From positions 1 to 64,000 of the forward strand of contig CABPSV020000006.1 in NCBI GenBank assembly GCA_902459845.2: a DNA stretch of 64,000 bases, in the 5' to 3' direction. The DNA is from Hepatocystis sp. ex Piliocolobus tephrosceles (taxonomy: Eukaryota; Apicomplexa; Aconoidasida; Haemosporida; Plasmodiidae). The notes under the pieces are model-generated. The model saw only the letters and a list, made by a program, of their open reading frames with translations, ran no database searches and had not been told where the DNA came from. Made by a program: the position numbers and the translations under genes. Below, piece after piece: positions 11,008-22,825 of the stretch (the stretch's first letter is position 1; each line of letters opens with the position of its first letter).

Positions 11008-11206
11008 CTCCTCTTACAGTTCAAGTGGTCATACCTTTAAAGCGCAGTTCGTCAGTAAACTTAGTAAAAACATAATAATAACTAGCGTTGTGTGTTGTTA
11101 TATATATAATCCAAAAATGTAAAAGCTTTACGTCGGATATGTAAATATATACATACCATACAAACTGCGAACATTAAATTAACATTTATAAAATAAAATA
11201 AGATAG

Positions 11207-11238
<32 letters not shown>

Positions 11239-11565
11239 CAGCCATATAAATTGAAAACACAAGTGTGCTTATTATTATATGGGGTTAAGCCTAGTCAAAG
11301 ATAAAAGAACGTTAAATAAATTGTAGCTTACGTATAATATGTATGTAGAATCATTATCCTTATTTCTAACGAAATTATTCAATAGTTTTTTTTTTTTTTT
11401 TTTTAAAAAAGATTGTCTACACATACATGATGAGTAAACACGTATAAACACACATGGTAGATACATATATATATAAACATATAGGAACTAAAAGTACAGC
11501 AAACTAATACAGTATGCTGTGGAAAGCCAAAAAAAAAAAATGCACACAATGACACTTTTAAAAAA
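9879..11565. other. intergenic, shared divergent upstream region (R-SNARE / ROM7)
   Basis: Includes an A61 run (10074-10134) followed 25 bp later by a T32 run (10160-10191), which could pair as a long A:T hairpin. There is also a T32 run (10682-10713). A strong 3'-splice-site-like sequence (polyT, CTCCTCTTACAG, ending 11019) opens a less AT-rich patch at 11020-11110, possibly a 5' UTR exon of ROM7. No coding exon supported. Confidence 0.6.
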
Positions 11566-12576
11566 ATGAACGTTTTTATTTTTGTTTTACTACTTTTAAT
11601 ATATATAACTACCGGAAATTCATTTGTTCACAAGAAAATAAGTTATAAAAACAATATATTAATTAATCATAAAAAAAAAAACTTTATACTTAAACATGAA
11701 TATAAAATTTATCATTTAAACAAAGAGAAAAATTTGAAAAGAGTACAATTTTCAAAAGAGCGTGTTTTTTCCAATATATCAGATATAATAAGAACAGAAA
11801 ATATAAAAAAAATAATACATGTATTATCTATTTATAAAATAAAAAAAGCTTTTACAAAATATTTTTTATATTTCAATTACGTTTTTAATAAATGTAAATT
11901 AGACAGAATATTAATAGCAATAAATGTTTATTTTTATTTATATTTAAATAGAATAAATATTAATGAAGAAAAAAAAATTTATTTTTATAAAGGAAGTTTA
12001 ATAAAAGCTAAAGAAGAACAAAAATGTGAAAAATATAAATGTAATTATGATGATATATATAAAAATAAAAATTATAAAACCTTATTTACGTCTCTTTTTA
12101 TTCATAAAAATATTTTACATTTATATTTTAACATGAGCTCCTTAACATCTATATATAAATTAATTTCTACTGTTTATTCCAATAGTCAAATAATTAATAT
12201 ATTTTTATTATCTGGTGTACTTTCCAATTATATTTGTTATTTATATCATATCAAAGAAAAAAATAAAAAAGTTTTTTTTAATGATTTATTAATTAATCAA
12301 AATAATTTAAAAAATAAAAATGCTTTTTTTAATCAAACTAATAAAATTATTTGTGGAAGTAGTTCAGCCATTTATTCTTTATATGGAATGCATATAACAC
12401 ATATTCTTTTTTTCTATTTTAAATATAATTACATTATTAATGTTCCTTTCTTATATAATTTTATTTATTCATTCTTAACATCGTTGTTTTTGGAAAATGT
12501 TAGTCACTTAAATCACATCGTAGGATTCCTCTGTGGATTTTTTTTTTCATTTCTTACAATATTATTTGATAACTAG
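11566..12576 (+). CDS. ROM7: rhomboid intramembrane serine protease (ROM7-like)
   Basis: Single exon, 336 residues. Residues 1-19 form a signal-like hydrophobic leader followed by a basic stretch, compatible with a signal plus transit peptide. The rhomboid core is recognisable: H185 and N189 in HLYFNM, catalytic Ser266 in the CGSSSA motif (GxS), and catalytic His317 in SHLNHIVG (HxxG) in a late membrane helix. Rhomboids cleave transmembrane helices inside the bilayer. The core is decorated with Lys/Asn-rich loops, notably about 228-260 between helices. I recall the orthologue at this locus as ROM7, one of the little-studied Plasmodium rhomboids and distinct from ROM1/ROM4, which process invasion adhesins. 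Location is inferred from the leader only. Confidence 0.8.
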   Translation: MNVFIFVLLLLIYITTGNSFVHKKISYKNNILINHKKKNFILKHEYKIYHLNKEKNLKRVQFSKERVFSNISDIIRTENIKKIIHVLSIYKIKKAFTKYFLYFNYVFNKCKLDRILIAINVYFYLYLNRININEEKKIYFYKGSLIKAKEEQKCEKYKCNYDDIYKNKNYKTLFTSLFIHKNILHLYFNMSSLTSIYKLISTVYSNSQIINIFLLSGVLSNYICYLYHIKEKNKKVFFNDLLINQNNLKNKNAFFNQTNKIICGSSSAIYSLYGMHITHILFFYFKYNYIINVPFLYNFIYSFLTSLFLENVSHLNHIVGFLCGFFFSFLTILFDN

Positions 12577-12622
12577 GTTATTCATTAATATGTATATAAT
12601 GTATAAATATATTACAGCATCG

Positions 12623-12673
<51 letters not shown>

Positions 12674-13516
12674 ATTCTGTAATTTTACTACTCTTTTTAA
12701 TTGCTCATTTGTTTTACTTTTTAATTTTTTTTTTTTAATTGTTTTTGCCTAATTCTGTTCGATATTGTTCACTCTTATTTCCTCTTATTCATTTTTGTTT
12801 ATTTTTTCACACTTTTTGTAGACATTTGTATACTTATTTAATGTTTTGACATTTGTATTGTTTTACAATCATACATATATACATATGTTGATGTATATAT
12901 TTTATACCCTTTGTATGTTGTTTTATTTTTTTTTATTTTTATTGTTAAAATTGTTATAAAATAAGACTATTACATAAAAAAAAAAAACGTGTATTATGTC
13001 AGAAATTATAAATTTAATAACGACAAAGTTTCGTTTTTAATTTTTTGTTTTTTTAAAGTAACATGGCGCTAAGAGTAAAAACAAATAATGCAGCTAGCCA
13101 AAGTATGCATTTAAACCTTTTAAAAAAAATATTAACAAAAAAAAAAAAAAAAAAATGGTAAACAAATTTAGATTGAAGAATATATACATATATATGTATA
13201 TTATGAAAAAAACATATTGATATGTATAAAAAAAAAAAATCTTATAAATATATATGTATGATATGTGCAGGTTAATCACACATATGAACAACTGTATAAA
13301 CGTCAGTGTTTTAATATTGTTGGATTAAAATGTGTGAACAAATACAAATATGGAAACTTTTTTAAATATATAATTATAGAATGTATATATGTATATATAT
13401 TCACCCAAATCGGTGTAATGTTAATATAAATAAAACATAGGTTGAATGTTATGTTATTTTAAATGAGTGCTATTATAAACTCATTTAACTTATTTAACTT
13501 ATTTAACTTATTTAAC
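12577..13516. other. intergenic between convergent genes
   Basis: 3' flanks of ROM7 and the 1798-residue gene. Contains a T48 run (12624-12671), other T tracts and a 10-bp tandem repeat (ttatttaact, about 13484-13523) that overlaps the downstream gene's stop codon. No gene seen. Confidence 0.7.
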
Positions 13517-16500
13517 TTATTTAAACTCATTTAATATGGTGTCAAAGTTTTCATCATCATATACATATGCATTATTGGATAAGAATACACGTATATCTTG
13601 AAAGTCAAACATTTCTAAAATTAATTTTTTTGCATTTAATATATATTTAATTTTACTAAAAAGTAATAAAAATAGTATTTTGTTTTTCTTTAAATTAAAT
13701 AACTCCGTAGACATATCATCAACAATTTTTAAAAAATTGTTTTCTTCTGGTGCTGTTGTCATTTTTTTATTTTCCTTTTGGTTTTCTAAAAAAAGTAAAT
13801 AATATGTAAATTATAAAAAAGTACGTGTGTAGGATGGTATATTCATACGCGTAGGAAAAAAAAAAAAAAAAAAAAAAAAATACATAACGAAAGTTTTATA
13901 AGTAAATGCACAAACATATATGCACAAATAGTACCTCGGTAGTTACTCAAAATCCAAGCTATACTATTTTGCACAAAAACACATTTATCATATAATACAC
14001 TTTTTTCCTCTTGGTTTATTTTTATTTTTTCTAATACAAATTCGTGAATATGCTCATTAACAACATAAAAGAAATAATCTAAAATACGTAAAAGTATATC
14101 TGTATGTATTAATTTAGATAAGTCAACTATATGAAAAAAATTAAAAATAATAGTAGCTATTTTTGATATATTAATTAAAAATTGTTCTTCTTCTATTAAA
14201 AAAATATTTTTTTTTAAAATTATGGCAATTTTTTTTTTATAAATTTTAAGAAACATATTTTTAAAATATTCTAAATTCATAGAAATTTTATCAATAAATA
14301 AATATATGTTTCTTAAAAATATAATTTTGTTTAAATGTAAAATTTTTTTATTTTTTAAAGAACTAGTATCGTCTATACTGGTTTTATCGTTGCTGTTGCT
14401 GTCGTTGCTGTTGCTGTCGTTGCTGTTGTTATCGTTGCTGTTGTTATCGTTGCTGTTGTTATCGTTGCTGTTGTTATCGCTGCTGTTGTTATCGCTGCTG
14501 TTGTTATCGCTGCTATTGTTACCGTTGTTGTTCTTGTATCTACTATTATTTCTACTCTCATTCTTATTATTGTCCCAAATATGTTGTTCAAACGATACTT
14601 TACTTCCCTTCAGTTTTTTATTCTTAAACATAATATAATCCTTATGAATACACAACTTAAATAGAACTTTGAAGTTACAATAAATTTTATTTATATTTGC
14701 TAACACATTTTTTAAAAATATAGTGTCATTTATTATGCTTAACAAAAACTTTTTATTATATAAATAAGGAGAATAAGAAAAACGGTAAACAAAAAAAGAA
14801 TAACTTAAAAACATAGTATAAATATGTTTAATAATTTTATACGCAAATAGCATAATATTAATATTGATAATATATTCTATTTGATCATACGTATATGTTT
14901 TTTTTGCGTTTTCCATTGTTTCCGTTTCTTCCATTTTTTCCATTGTTTCCGTTTCTTCCGTTTCTTCCATTTTTTCCGTTTCCTCCATTTTTTCCGTTTT
15001 TTCCATTTTTTCCATTTTTTCCATTTTTTCCATTTTTTCCATTTTTTCCGTTTTTTCCTTTCTACTCAAATTTATGGTTTTATTAATATTTTTTTTAAAA
15101 CTTTTATCCTGACTACTTTTTTTAATTTTATGCAAAGTAACATATGAAATATAAACTATTTGGTAAATAGTGAAAACTATGTAAAGCAAATCTTTATGAA
15201 TATATATGCAGTTAATGTTATTTCGTCTTATTTTTATACTTATACTGTTTTTGTTTAAGCTATCATTACTGTTTTTGCTACTACAACTGCTACTGCATTC
15301 GCTTATGTTTTTATCACTTTGGTTGCTTATGTTTTTATCACTTTGGTTGCTTATGTTTTTATCACTTTGGTTGCTTATGTTTTTATCACTTTGGTTGCTT
15401 ATGTTTTTATCACTTTGGTTGCTTATGTTTTTGTCACTTTGGTTGCTTATGTTTTTGTCACTTTGGTTGCTTATGTTTTTGTCACTTTGGTTGCTTATGT
15501 TTTTATCACTTTGGTTGCTTATGTTTTTGTCACTTTGGTTGCTTATGTTTTTGTCACTTTGGTTACTTATGTTTTTGTCACTTTGGTTGCTTATGTTTTT
15601 GTCACTTTGGTTGCTTATGTTTTTGCTATTACACTGAGCATCGGTAGTACAATATGTTTCCCCCTTTTCGTTCATCAACAAATGTTTATTATTTTTCTTT
15701 TCTGTGGTATTATTAATTTTTCTATTACATTTTAATGTATTCACACATTCACTCTCGATTTTTTTATTAATATACATCGTTTGATTATTTTTGGTTGTGA
15801 TTATTTTATTTTTTTTTTTTTTTATATATTTTTGTAACACTTCCTGTCTCTTTTCAATATAACTCCATATTGAAGCATAATTTAATTTTTCTATATTTTT
15901 TATTTTATAATCATTATATATATCAAAGAAGGTGTTGTTAATATAATCATCAATTTTTGTATCAACAAATATATATTTTTGTTTCCGTTTCGATAAATAA
16001 AATATATTATGTAATGTGGTAAATACATTATTGAGGTAATAAAAATAATTATTTTTTAAAATTGTTTTTATTAATAAAAAAAAATAATTTTCTTTTCTTT
16101 GCCATTTATATATATAATAAATATCACACATGTTATTTAAATTGTTTTTTTTTAAATTCATTTTATGAAAAAAGTAAAATAAGTTCTCATTCATATTTTT
16201 GTTTAATGTGTAAAGAGGAAAAACGGTATTATTTATTGGTATGAGCGTAGATATATTGTCTTTTTCGTCTCCGTCTCTGTTCCCATTTCCGTCGCTGTTC
16301 CCATTTCCGTTTCCATTTCCTCTGCCACTTCCATACTGTTTTTTTATTTTTTTGTTTAAATTTTTTAGCTGTTCTTGTTCATCAAAATGGAAATTATACT
16401 TATTTAGATATGGTTCTACATTATGATCGATATCATTTTTTTTATCAAAATAAAAATTATATAATTTAATTAACTCTTCAGTTGTTATATCATTTTCAAT

Positions 16501-19062
16501 TTGTAAGGTCGTTATATTTGTTTTGTCCAGTTTTATAACAAATAATATTTTCATAAGATTATATAATTCGATTAAATTGTTTGATAACAGTGAAAAAAAA
16601 AGATAATCATTTGTTTTTGTTGTTAAGTTAATATTACCATAAGGACTATCTTTATCCTTTTCTAACATGTTCGCGCTGTTGTCTATTGTCACTCCTCTTT
16701 CGCCTATTCCATCAGTTGCGCCATTATCATCTACACCTCCTGGCCATGTCTTTGAAACTACAGGCTCATTCTCATGCTCAGGTTTATGCTCATTGTTATA
16801 CTCAGGTTTATGCTCATCCTCACGCTCATTCTCATGCTTACTCTCATGCTCAGGCTGATGCCCATGTTCAGACACAAATTCTACATCATTACCACATAAT
16901 TGAGTTTTATTTACAGAACAAATCAAATTATTAAAAAAATCACACATGCCAATTAAAACAAATTCTTTATTATCAACAATATAGTCACTCAAAGTAACAC
17001 TATTATTCCGTTGTTGATTACAATGAGACATTTTCTTTTCTTTCATTTTCTTTTCTTCCATTTTCTTTTCTTCCATTTTATTTTCTTTTATTAAATTATT
17101 TGGTCTATTTAATAATATGTCATTATAATTATAAAACATATAATTTTTAAAAATACTAAAATTTTTGCATAAATTATTAACACTTTTTTTATATCTAGAT
17201 ATAGGTGTTTGATTATCTGTGTGTTTATATATATTTTTTTTTTTTACAATGTCTGATATAACCTTTTCTACATTTTCATATGTCAACGAATTTGTATATG
17301 TATCCTTTTTAGAAATATTATTTAACATGCTTGTAATATTTATACCATACACAGTACAATAAAATATAGCTATAAATTTAAATAAATGAATAAACATTGC
17401 ATTTTTTATAATCTCTAAATACTTATTTTCTTCTTTTAATATATATGCAAAATGCCAAAACATATTATAAGATATTTTTTCCATTTTATTATTTTCAGTG
17501 TTCATACTAAGATCATTCGAATTTATATAAATATATTTATATATTTTTATATTATTTGAAAATATAAACATTTTTTTAAAAATAACATTTACCATATTTT
17601 TTAAATTTGTTAACATACATTCATATTTTGTTTTTATTTCTTTTACAAAACATATTTTACTCTCTATTTTAGTTGGAGTAATAGGTTTTGTTTCAAATAA
17701 TGTTTTTAAATCATTTATCACATTTGTATTCAAATATGTTTCACCAATAGGCTGTTTATTATTTTGCGAAAACGTAGCGTAACAACTTGTGTCATTTTTA
17801 TTATATATTACATTGTCATTAACCAAATTCACATATACCTTTTTATTGTCTTCAAAACCCAAAACATTTATTTTATTTGTTAAGATCGTATTGCTAATAA
17901 TCGACTTAATATTGTTATATTTATGGTGTTGATTTAGGGACTGTTGTTTCCCTTCACTTTGTTCATTGAACATGTAATCTTGTTTTTTATCATGTATTAC
18001 ATTGCTACTACTATTACTACCCATATCCTTATTTGCATATTCAAACATAATCGTTATTAAAAAAATAAGCATTTTACAATTTTTAAGGTAAACTAAAGAT
18101 TTTACTATATTAAAATTTTGAAAATGCATTATACATTTATCTAACAAAAGTGTATAACTTTTTAAACAAAAAAAAAATTTTTTAAAAAAAATTAAAGAAT
18201 TATAATTTTTTTTTTTTTTTTTTGTATTTAAATATAATTCCTGTAAAACATTATTTTCATTTATTTTTTTTTGCTCTATTTTTTCCATTTCTTTATTTAA
18301 CTGTTCTATTAATAAAATTTTGTTACTGTATTCATTATGTAATTTGTTTTTTTTCATAAACATTTTTAATTCTTTACGTTTTTCTACGATTTCTTTATTA
18401 AAGCTGTTGATTATGAGGTTTAAATGTTTAACCTCAATAGTTTTTTTATTTGGTAAAAGTTTTTTTATATTTACACTACTTCCAAAACTATTATTACTTG
18501 TATTATTTCCAATTACATGGCTACTACTTATTTTACTAACAACGCTTATATTACTACTACTTCTACTGCTATTATTACTACTATTGGTGTGCTTGTTTTT
18601 AAAAACATGTTTATCTAATGTTTCTCTATTCCTTTTATTTTTTTCTTTCTTTAATTCTATAGTTCTATTATTTATTAAATCATTTTCTTCTGTATTATAA
18701 GCTTGTCTACGGTTACATATAGTATCATTGTTTTTATTTTTTTTAATTAAATGAACGCTCTTTTCTAAGTAGTCATCATGATTTACGCTCTTAATATCTT
18801 CTTTATTTTTACCACTTTCCTCATATATATGTTCATTTTTTTTATTTACTAAATTTGTTTTATGTAAAAAAGAACTAAAATAGTTAACAGAATTGTTAGT
18901 GAGAAAATTCTCAAATAAATTTCGTATTTCAGGTTCCTTTTGTGTACTTACTTGTTCCTTTTCTTCTTTTTCATTTCGTTTATCATTTTGTGCCTTCTCT
19001 GTTGTATCACCTAACGCAATGTTTTCTTTTATTTTTTTACTTAATTCTTTTAATTCATTCAT
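13517..19062 (-). CDS. conserved Plasmodium protein, unknown function, 1798 residues
   Basis: Two exons: 13935-19062 and 13517-13785. The donor GAG|GTACTA and acceptor TTTTTAG keep the frame (5128+269 nt), so the short 3' ORF beginning MTTAPEEN is the C-terminal exon, not a separate gene. The protein is strongly helical. A predicted coiled coil near residues 215-290 leads into hydrophobic amphipathic helices. Low-complexity inserts follow: a Glu/His array (about 740-775), thirteen NISNQSDK octapeptides (about 1147-1252), a KMEKMEE/T tract (about 1335-1380) and an NNSSDNN/NSNDN tract (about 1512-1556). The last roughly 200 residues are again helical and low in repeats, so probably the conserved C-terminal domain. 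Overall form (N-terminal coiled coil, long helical body, conserved C-terminus) recalls tethering-complex subunits such as the Dsl1/RINT1/COG group, but no signature supports this. Confidence 0.75.
14373..14530 (-). repeat. 12-bp in-frame array (Asn/Ser/Asp)
   Basis: Tetrapeptide NNSS, DNNS and SNDN-like units near the C-terminus of the 1798-residue protein. The antisense frames are open because of the same periodicity. Confidence 0.85.
14915..15058 (-). repeat. 9-bp-based in-frame array (EKM / EET)
   Basis: Repeats of Glu-Lys-Met and Glu-Glu-Thr form a highly charged segment of the 1798-residue protein, likely helical. Confidence 0.85.
15301..15620 (-). repeat. 24-bp in-frame array, 13 copies of NISNQSDK
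   Basis: Thirteen contiguous 24-bp units. The only differences I see are third-position changes (Asp GAT/GAC and Ser AGC/AGT), so the octapeptide is identical in all copies. Confidence 0.95.
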
Positions 19063-19745
19063 TATTAATTTTTTTTTAATATTATTATTACCTCATTTAT
19101 TTTCTTTTTTACCAATATATCTATGTGGAGAAACTTTTTTTTTTTTTTTTTTTTTTTCTTTTTCAACATAGACGTAAATTAAATAAAAACGAATGCAACA
19201 TGTATAAATATATGTTATGTTTACATCGCGTGTATAATGTAAAAACGTTTGTGTTAGTACTGACAATTAATATAAAAATTACACGTTGTATATATTAAAT
19301 AAGATAAATATTATATATGTATATAAACATGAGAATATATACATAATTGCACATGTTTTTGTGCGCACGTAAATGTATAAACGTGTATATATACATATAT
19401 ATATGTACAAACACAACAACAGTTTTTCTTGTTTTAGGTAGCCACTTTTCATAAAAATTTTATACAAAAAAAAAAAAAAAATAAAAAAAAAAAAAATAAA
19501 CTATTTTTAATAAAAAAAAAATTAAGCGTCATAACGTTGTGAGTGCTACAAGCAAGAGTTATGTATATATAAACATAAAAAATGCCCTACGAAGCGTGTT
19601 TCGTTGAATACATATATTAGCATATATATATTAACATATATATATTAACATATATATATTTGTTTTCAATTTGTGTCCAGCTTTTTATAAACTTTTTTTT
19701 ATATATAATATTATTGTAAAACTCTTTCCTCCCCCCTCCCCCCAA

Positions 19746-19781
<36 letters not shown>

Positions 19782-20008
19782 TATAATATACATATATATT
19801 AAATATATGTTAAGTGTATCCGTAAAAATATTCCATTTTCAATATCGTTTTTATAGTTTTAACATAAATATATTTATCCATATACTACACGTAAATATCA
19901 AGCCTTATACAAAAAGCAACACAACTTATAAAATATTAAATTACAAAATAAATGAACTGTTTTTAGTAGATATAGCAAGCCAAAACAGAGCATATAAAAA
20001 ATGGAGTA

Positions 20009-20058
<50 letters not shown>

Positions 20059-20531
20059 GCCGGAATTGTAAAAAAAAAAAAAAAAAATATATAATAAAAA
20101 AAATATATAATAAAAATAACAAAATAAAAAGAATAAACATAATAACAAGAATAAACATAATAACAAAAATAAACATAATAACAAGAATAAACATAATGAA
20201 TACAATAAATATTTAAACCGACTTTATATAACAAACCATTATTTTTACTCTTATGTAGAGCACGTTCTTTGAATTTTTATAATAACGTAATTATATGAAT
20301 AGTTTTAAATAAACAAAAATGTTATGTTTTATAAAAGTAGCATATACATATATATATAATTAAAAGAAAAAAATTACTTTAATATTTTGTATCGGTTGTT
20401 ATTTTTTATAAACAATACTTTAACATATTATTTACTTTTTTTTTTTTTACCACTCGTCATTTTTACCAACTCTTTATTTGTGTTAACCCTTTCACCTCCA
20501 AATCATTCTTTCCTCTTTCATGTAACAAAAA
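19063..20531. other. intergenic, shared divergent upstream region (1798-residue gene / SAS10)
   Basis: A less AT-rich patch (about 19525-19612) includes a perfect ACGAA/TTCGT hairpin (19589-19604). A C6-T-C6 tract (19731-19743) is followed by A32 (19747-19778). A T45 run lies at 20013-20057. ORFs around 19807-20234 are homopolymer-driven and not supported. Confidence 0.65.
19728..19743 (-). promoter_or_regulatory. G-quadruplex-capable tract
   Basis: On the minus strand this reads GGGGGGAGGGGGGAGG, enough for four G3 runs with very short loops. It lies in a divergent promoter region of an otherwise extremely AT-rich genome. Confidence 0.55.
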
Positions 20532-22086
20532 ATGAAAAAGAACAGAAAATATGTGTCAATTGATAGTAGCAAAATTAAATTTGTCGAAAATTCTGAATCT
20601 GAAGATGTAGAATTTATTAACACAGATGAAAGTGATGCTGTTGAATTAGATTCAGATTACAGTTTATTAAGTAGTGACAATTCTGCTAAAAATGAAGTAC
20701 AAAATGATGAAGAAAATGATGAAGAAAATGATGAAGAAAATGGAGAGAAAAAAACAAATGATGACTATGTAAAAATTTCATGGAAAAAAGATAAGAAAGA
20801 TTATTACCAAGATGAAAGTGAAGAATCATCTAGTGATGATGATGATAATAATGAATATACTAACGAAAGAATAAAAGAAGCTATTTATTTAAATAAAAAA
20901 GAAAAGGAAAAAATAGACGATAATGATTTTGATATATATAACATATATGATGATAAAAGTACTAAATCATATGAAATAACAAAAGAAGATAAACAAAATC
21001 ATACTATCACTAGTTTAATCAGTGGTATTAATAAAGATTTAGAAGAAAAAAAAAAAAATATATTAATAACAAAAGAAAATAAAGATAATGAACAAATTGA
21101 AGAAATTATTATGAGTGAACAAGAAGAATATAAAATATTATTAAAAGAATTGTCAGGACATATCCAAAATATATATAAAGAAATAAATGAAAATAAAAAA
21201 TTATTTGAATTTAAAAATATCAATGAAAATAATGTTAGTCCATCTGATATTAATAAAAACATATTACTTTATTTAAAAAAAAAAAATGAAACTATGTTAA
21301 CATATATTATATATATTATATATTATGTTTTTCTTAAAACTATGAATTGTTATAGTCATTCTCACCCTGTATTAGATAAATTAATATATATGAATACAAT
21401 TATATTAAAAACCAATGAGCTGGATGATAAAATTAAGTATAAAATTCAACAACTTAATAAGTTGCCTGCAAAGAAACAGGAGGTATTAGTAACTGAAGAT
21501 TTGGAAGAAAAACAGTTGAATGGTCAACATAAGGAGGTAGATGATGATGATGATGATAATGATGGAGGTAGTGGTAGTGATGGAGGTAGTGATAGTGATG
21601 GAGGTAGTGGTAGTGATGGAGGTAGTGATAGTGATGGAGGTAGTGATAGTGATGGAGGTAGTGATAGTGATGGAGATGGTGGTAGTCAAAATGAAGAAGA
21701 AGGAGATATAAACACCGAAAAGGACAAAAAGAAAAAGTACAAAATCAGTAAAAGTTTGATAACAGAATACACTGACAGCCATATTCGAGAAAAACTAAAA
21801 GAAGAAAAAAAAAAGAAAAGAGATAGTATAAAAAATGAAAGAAGTATATTGTTAAAAGAGATAAAAGATATGGTTTCTACCCGTCCTGAAAAAGTAGAAG
21901 ATTCAAATTATTTTAAAAAAATAGAATCAAAACTTTTAGATTTTGATGAAAAGATTTTAAATAGAAAATTAAAAATATCAAATAAAAAAAAAAAAAAACA
22001 TATAAATAATTTAAGTAATGTTGGTATGACATCAATCGATTTATTAAAATTTGTTGAATTGTCAGGAAAGAATGAAGAAAATAATA

Positions 22087-22117
<31 letters not shown>

Positions 22118-22736
22118 TAGGACAAAAAATTATGGCAATAATAAAAATCAAATGGTGGAAGAAGAAAGAAAAATATTTAAAAATAATATCCATAAGGTAA
22201 AACAAATGAACAAAAGTAAATTTTCTACAAGCAATAATGATGATAAACAAAATGATGATTTTGTGACATATAAAACGTTCGAAAAAAATAAAAATAATAA
22301 AAAAGTATCTTTTAGTATGGAAGAACATAACACAGAAAATACCAATTTAATAAAACTAGGAAACAAATCAGAGTATTCCTCCCAAATTAAAGATGAACAA
22401 ATTCAAAATATGTTTAACTATTTGAAAAAGAAAAAAGAAAATAAAAAATTAATTAGCCAAGAAAAAAATAAAGAAATAAGAAAAAAACTAGTTGACGAAG
22501 AAAATGAAATAATTGATAGACGAATGCCCAATAAAAATATTATACAAAATAAAGGTCTAATCAGGAAAAGAAAATCAACCGACGGTAATGCAAGAGTCCA
22601 TAACAAACAAAAATATCAAAAGAAATTAAAGGTATTTAACACACAACATGCTAAATTAAAAACTCACGAGCACAACTATTCGGGAGAAAAACGAGGAATC
22701 AATCCTTACTTGAAAAAATCAGTAGATATAAAGTGA
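20532..22736 (+). CDS. UTP3: SAS10/UTP3, small-subunit processome protein
   Basis: Single exon, 734 residues. An acidic N-terminus (residues 1-130) precedes a Sas10/Utp3/C1D domain (about 200-310): the stretch with YLKKKNETMLTYIIYIIYYVFLK and SHPVLDKL matches the family's helical core and its HPV motif. (GSDGGSDS)n acidic-glycine repeats follow (about 345-385), then basic linkers. The last 75 residues match the Sas10 C-terminal domain: IIQNKGLIRKRK, then NARVHNKQKYQKK, then YSGEKRGINPYLKKS. In yeast and animals this protein is part of the U3 snoRNP/90S pre-ribosome, processing 18S rRNA in the nucleolus. The nearby UTP21 belongs to the same particle. The start is the first ATG after an AT-rich leader. 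Confidence 0.92.
21564..21690 (+). repeat. 12-bp in-frame array (Gly/Ser/Asp)
   Basis: Repeated GGSDSD and GGSGSD units in SAS10/UTP3; local GC content is clearly higher than in flanking coding sequence. Confidence 0.9.
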
Positions 22737-22783
22737 AGTTTATATTGTTCAGATGGACGGATAAAGTAGTGAATACGTGTAAA

Positions 22784-22825
<42 letters not shown>

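Noticed and set aside
13517..13762. Separate 81-codon gene beginning MTTAPEEN
   Set aside because: A TTTTTAG acceptor lies upstream and it joins in frame to the GAG|GTACTA donor at 13935, so it is the last exon of the 1798-residue gene.
15206..15735. Plus ORFs with hydrophobic repeats (MFLSLWLL, VAYVFITL)
   Set aside because: Antisense of the NISNQSDK array; hydrophobic character is a by-product.
19807..20234. Overlapping ORFs on both strands
   Set aside because: They depend on a T45 run and aataaacat repeats; no conserved features.
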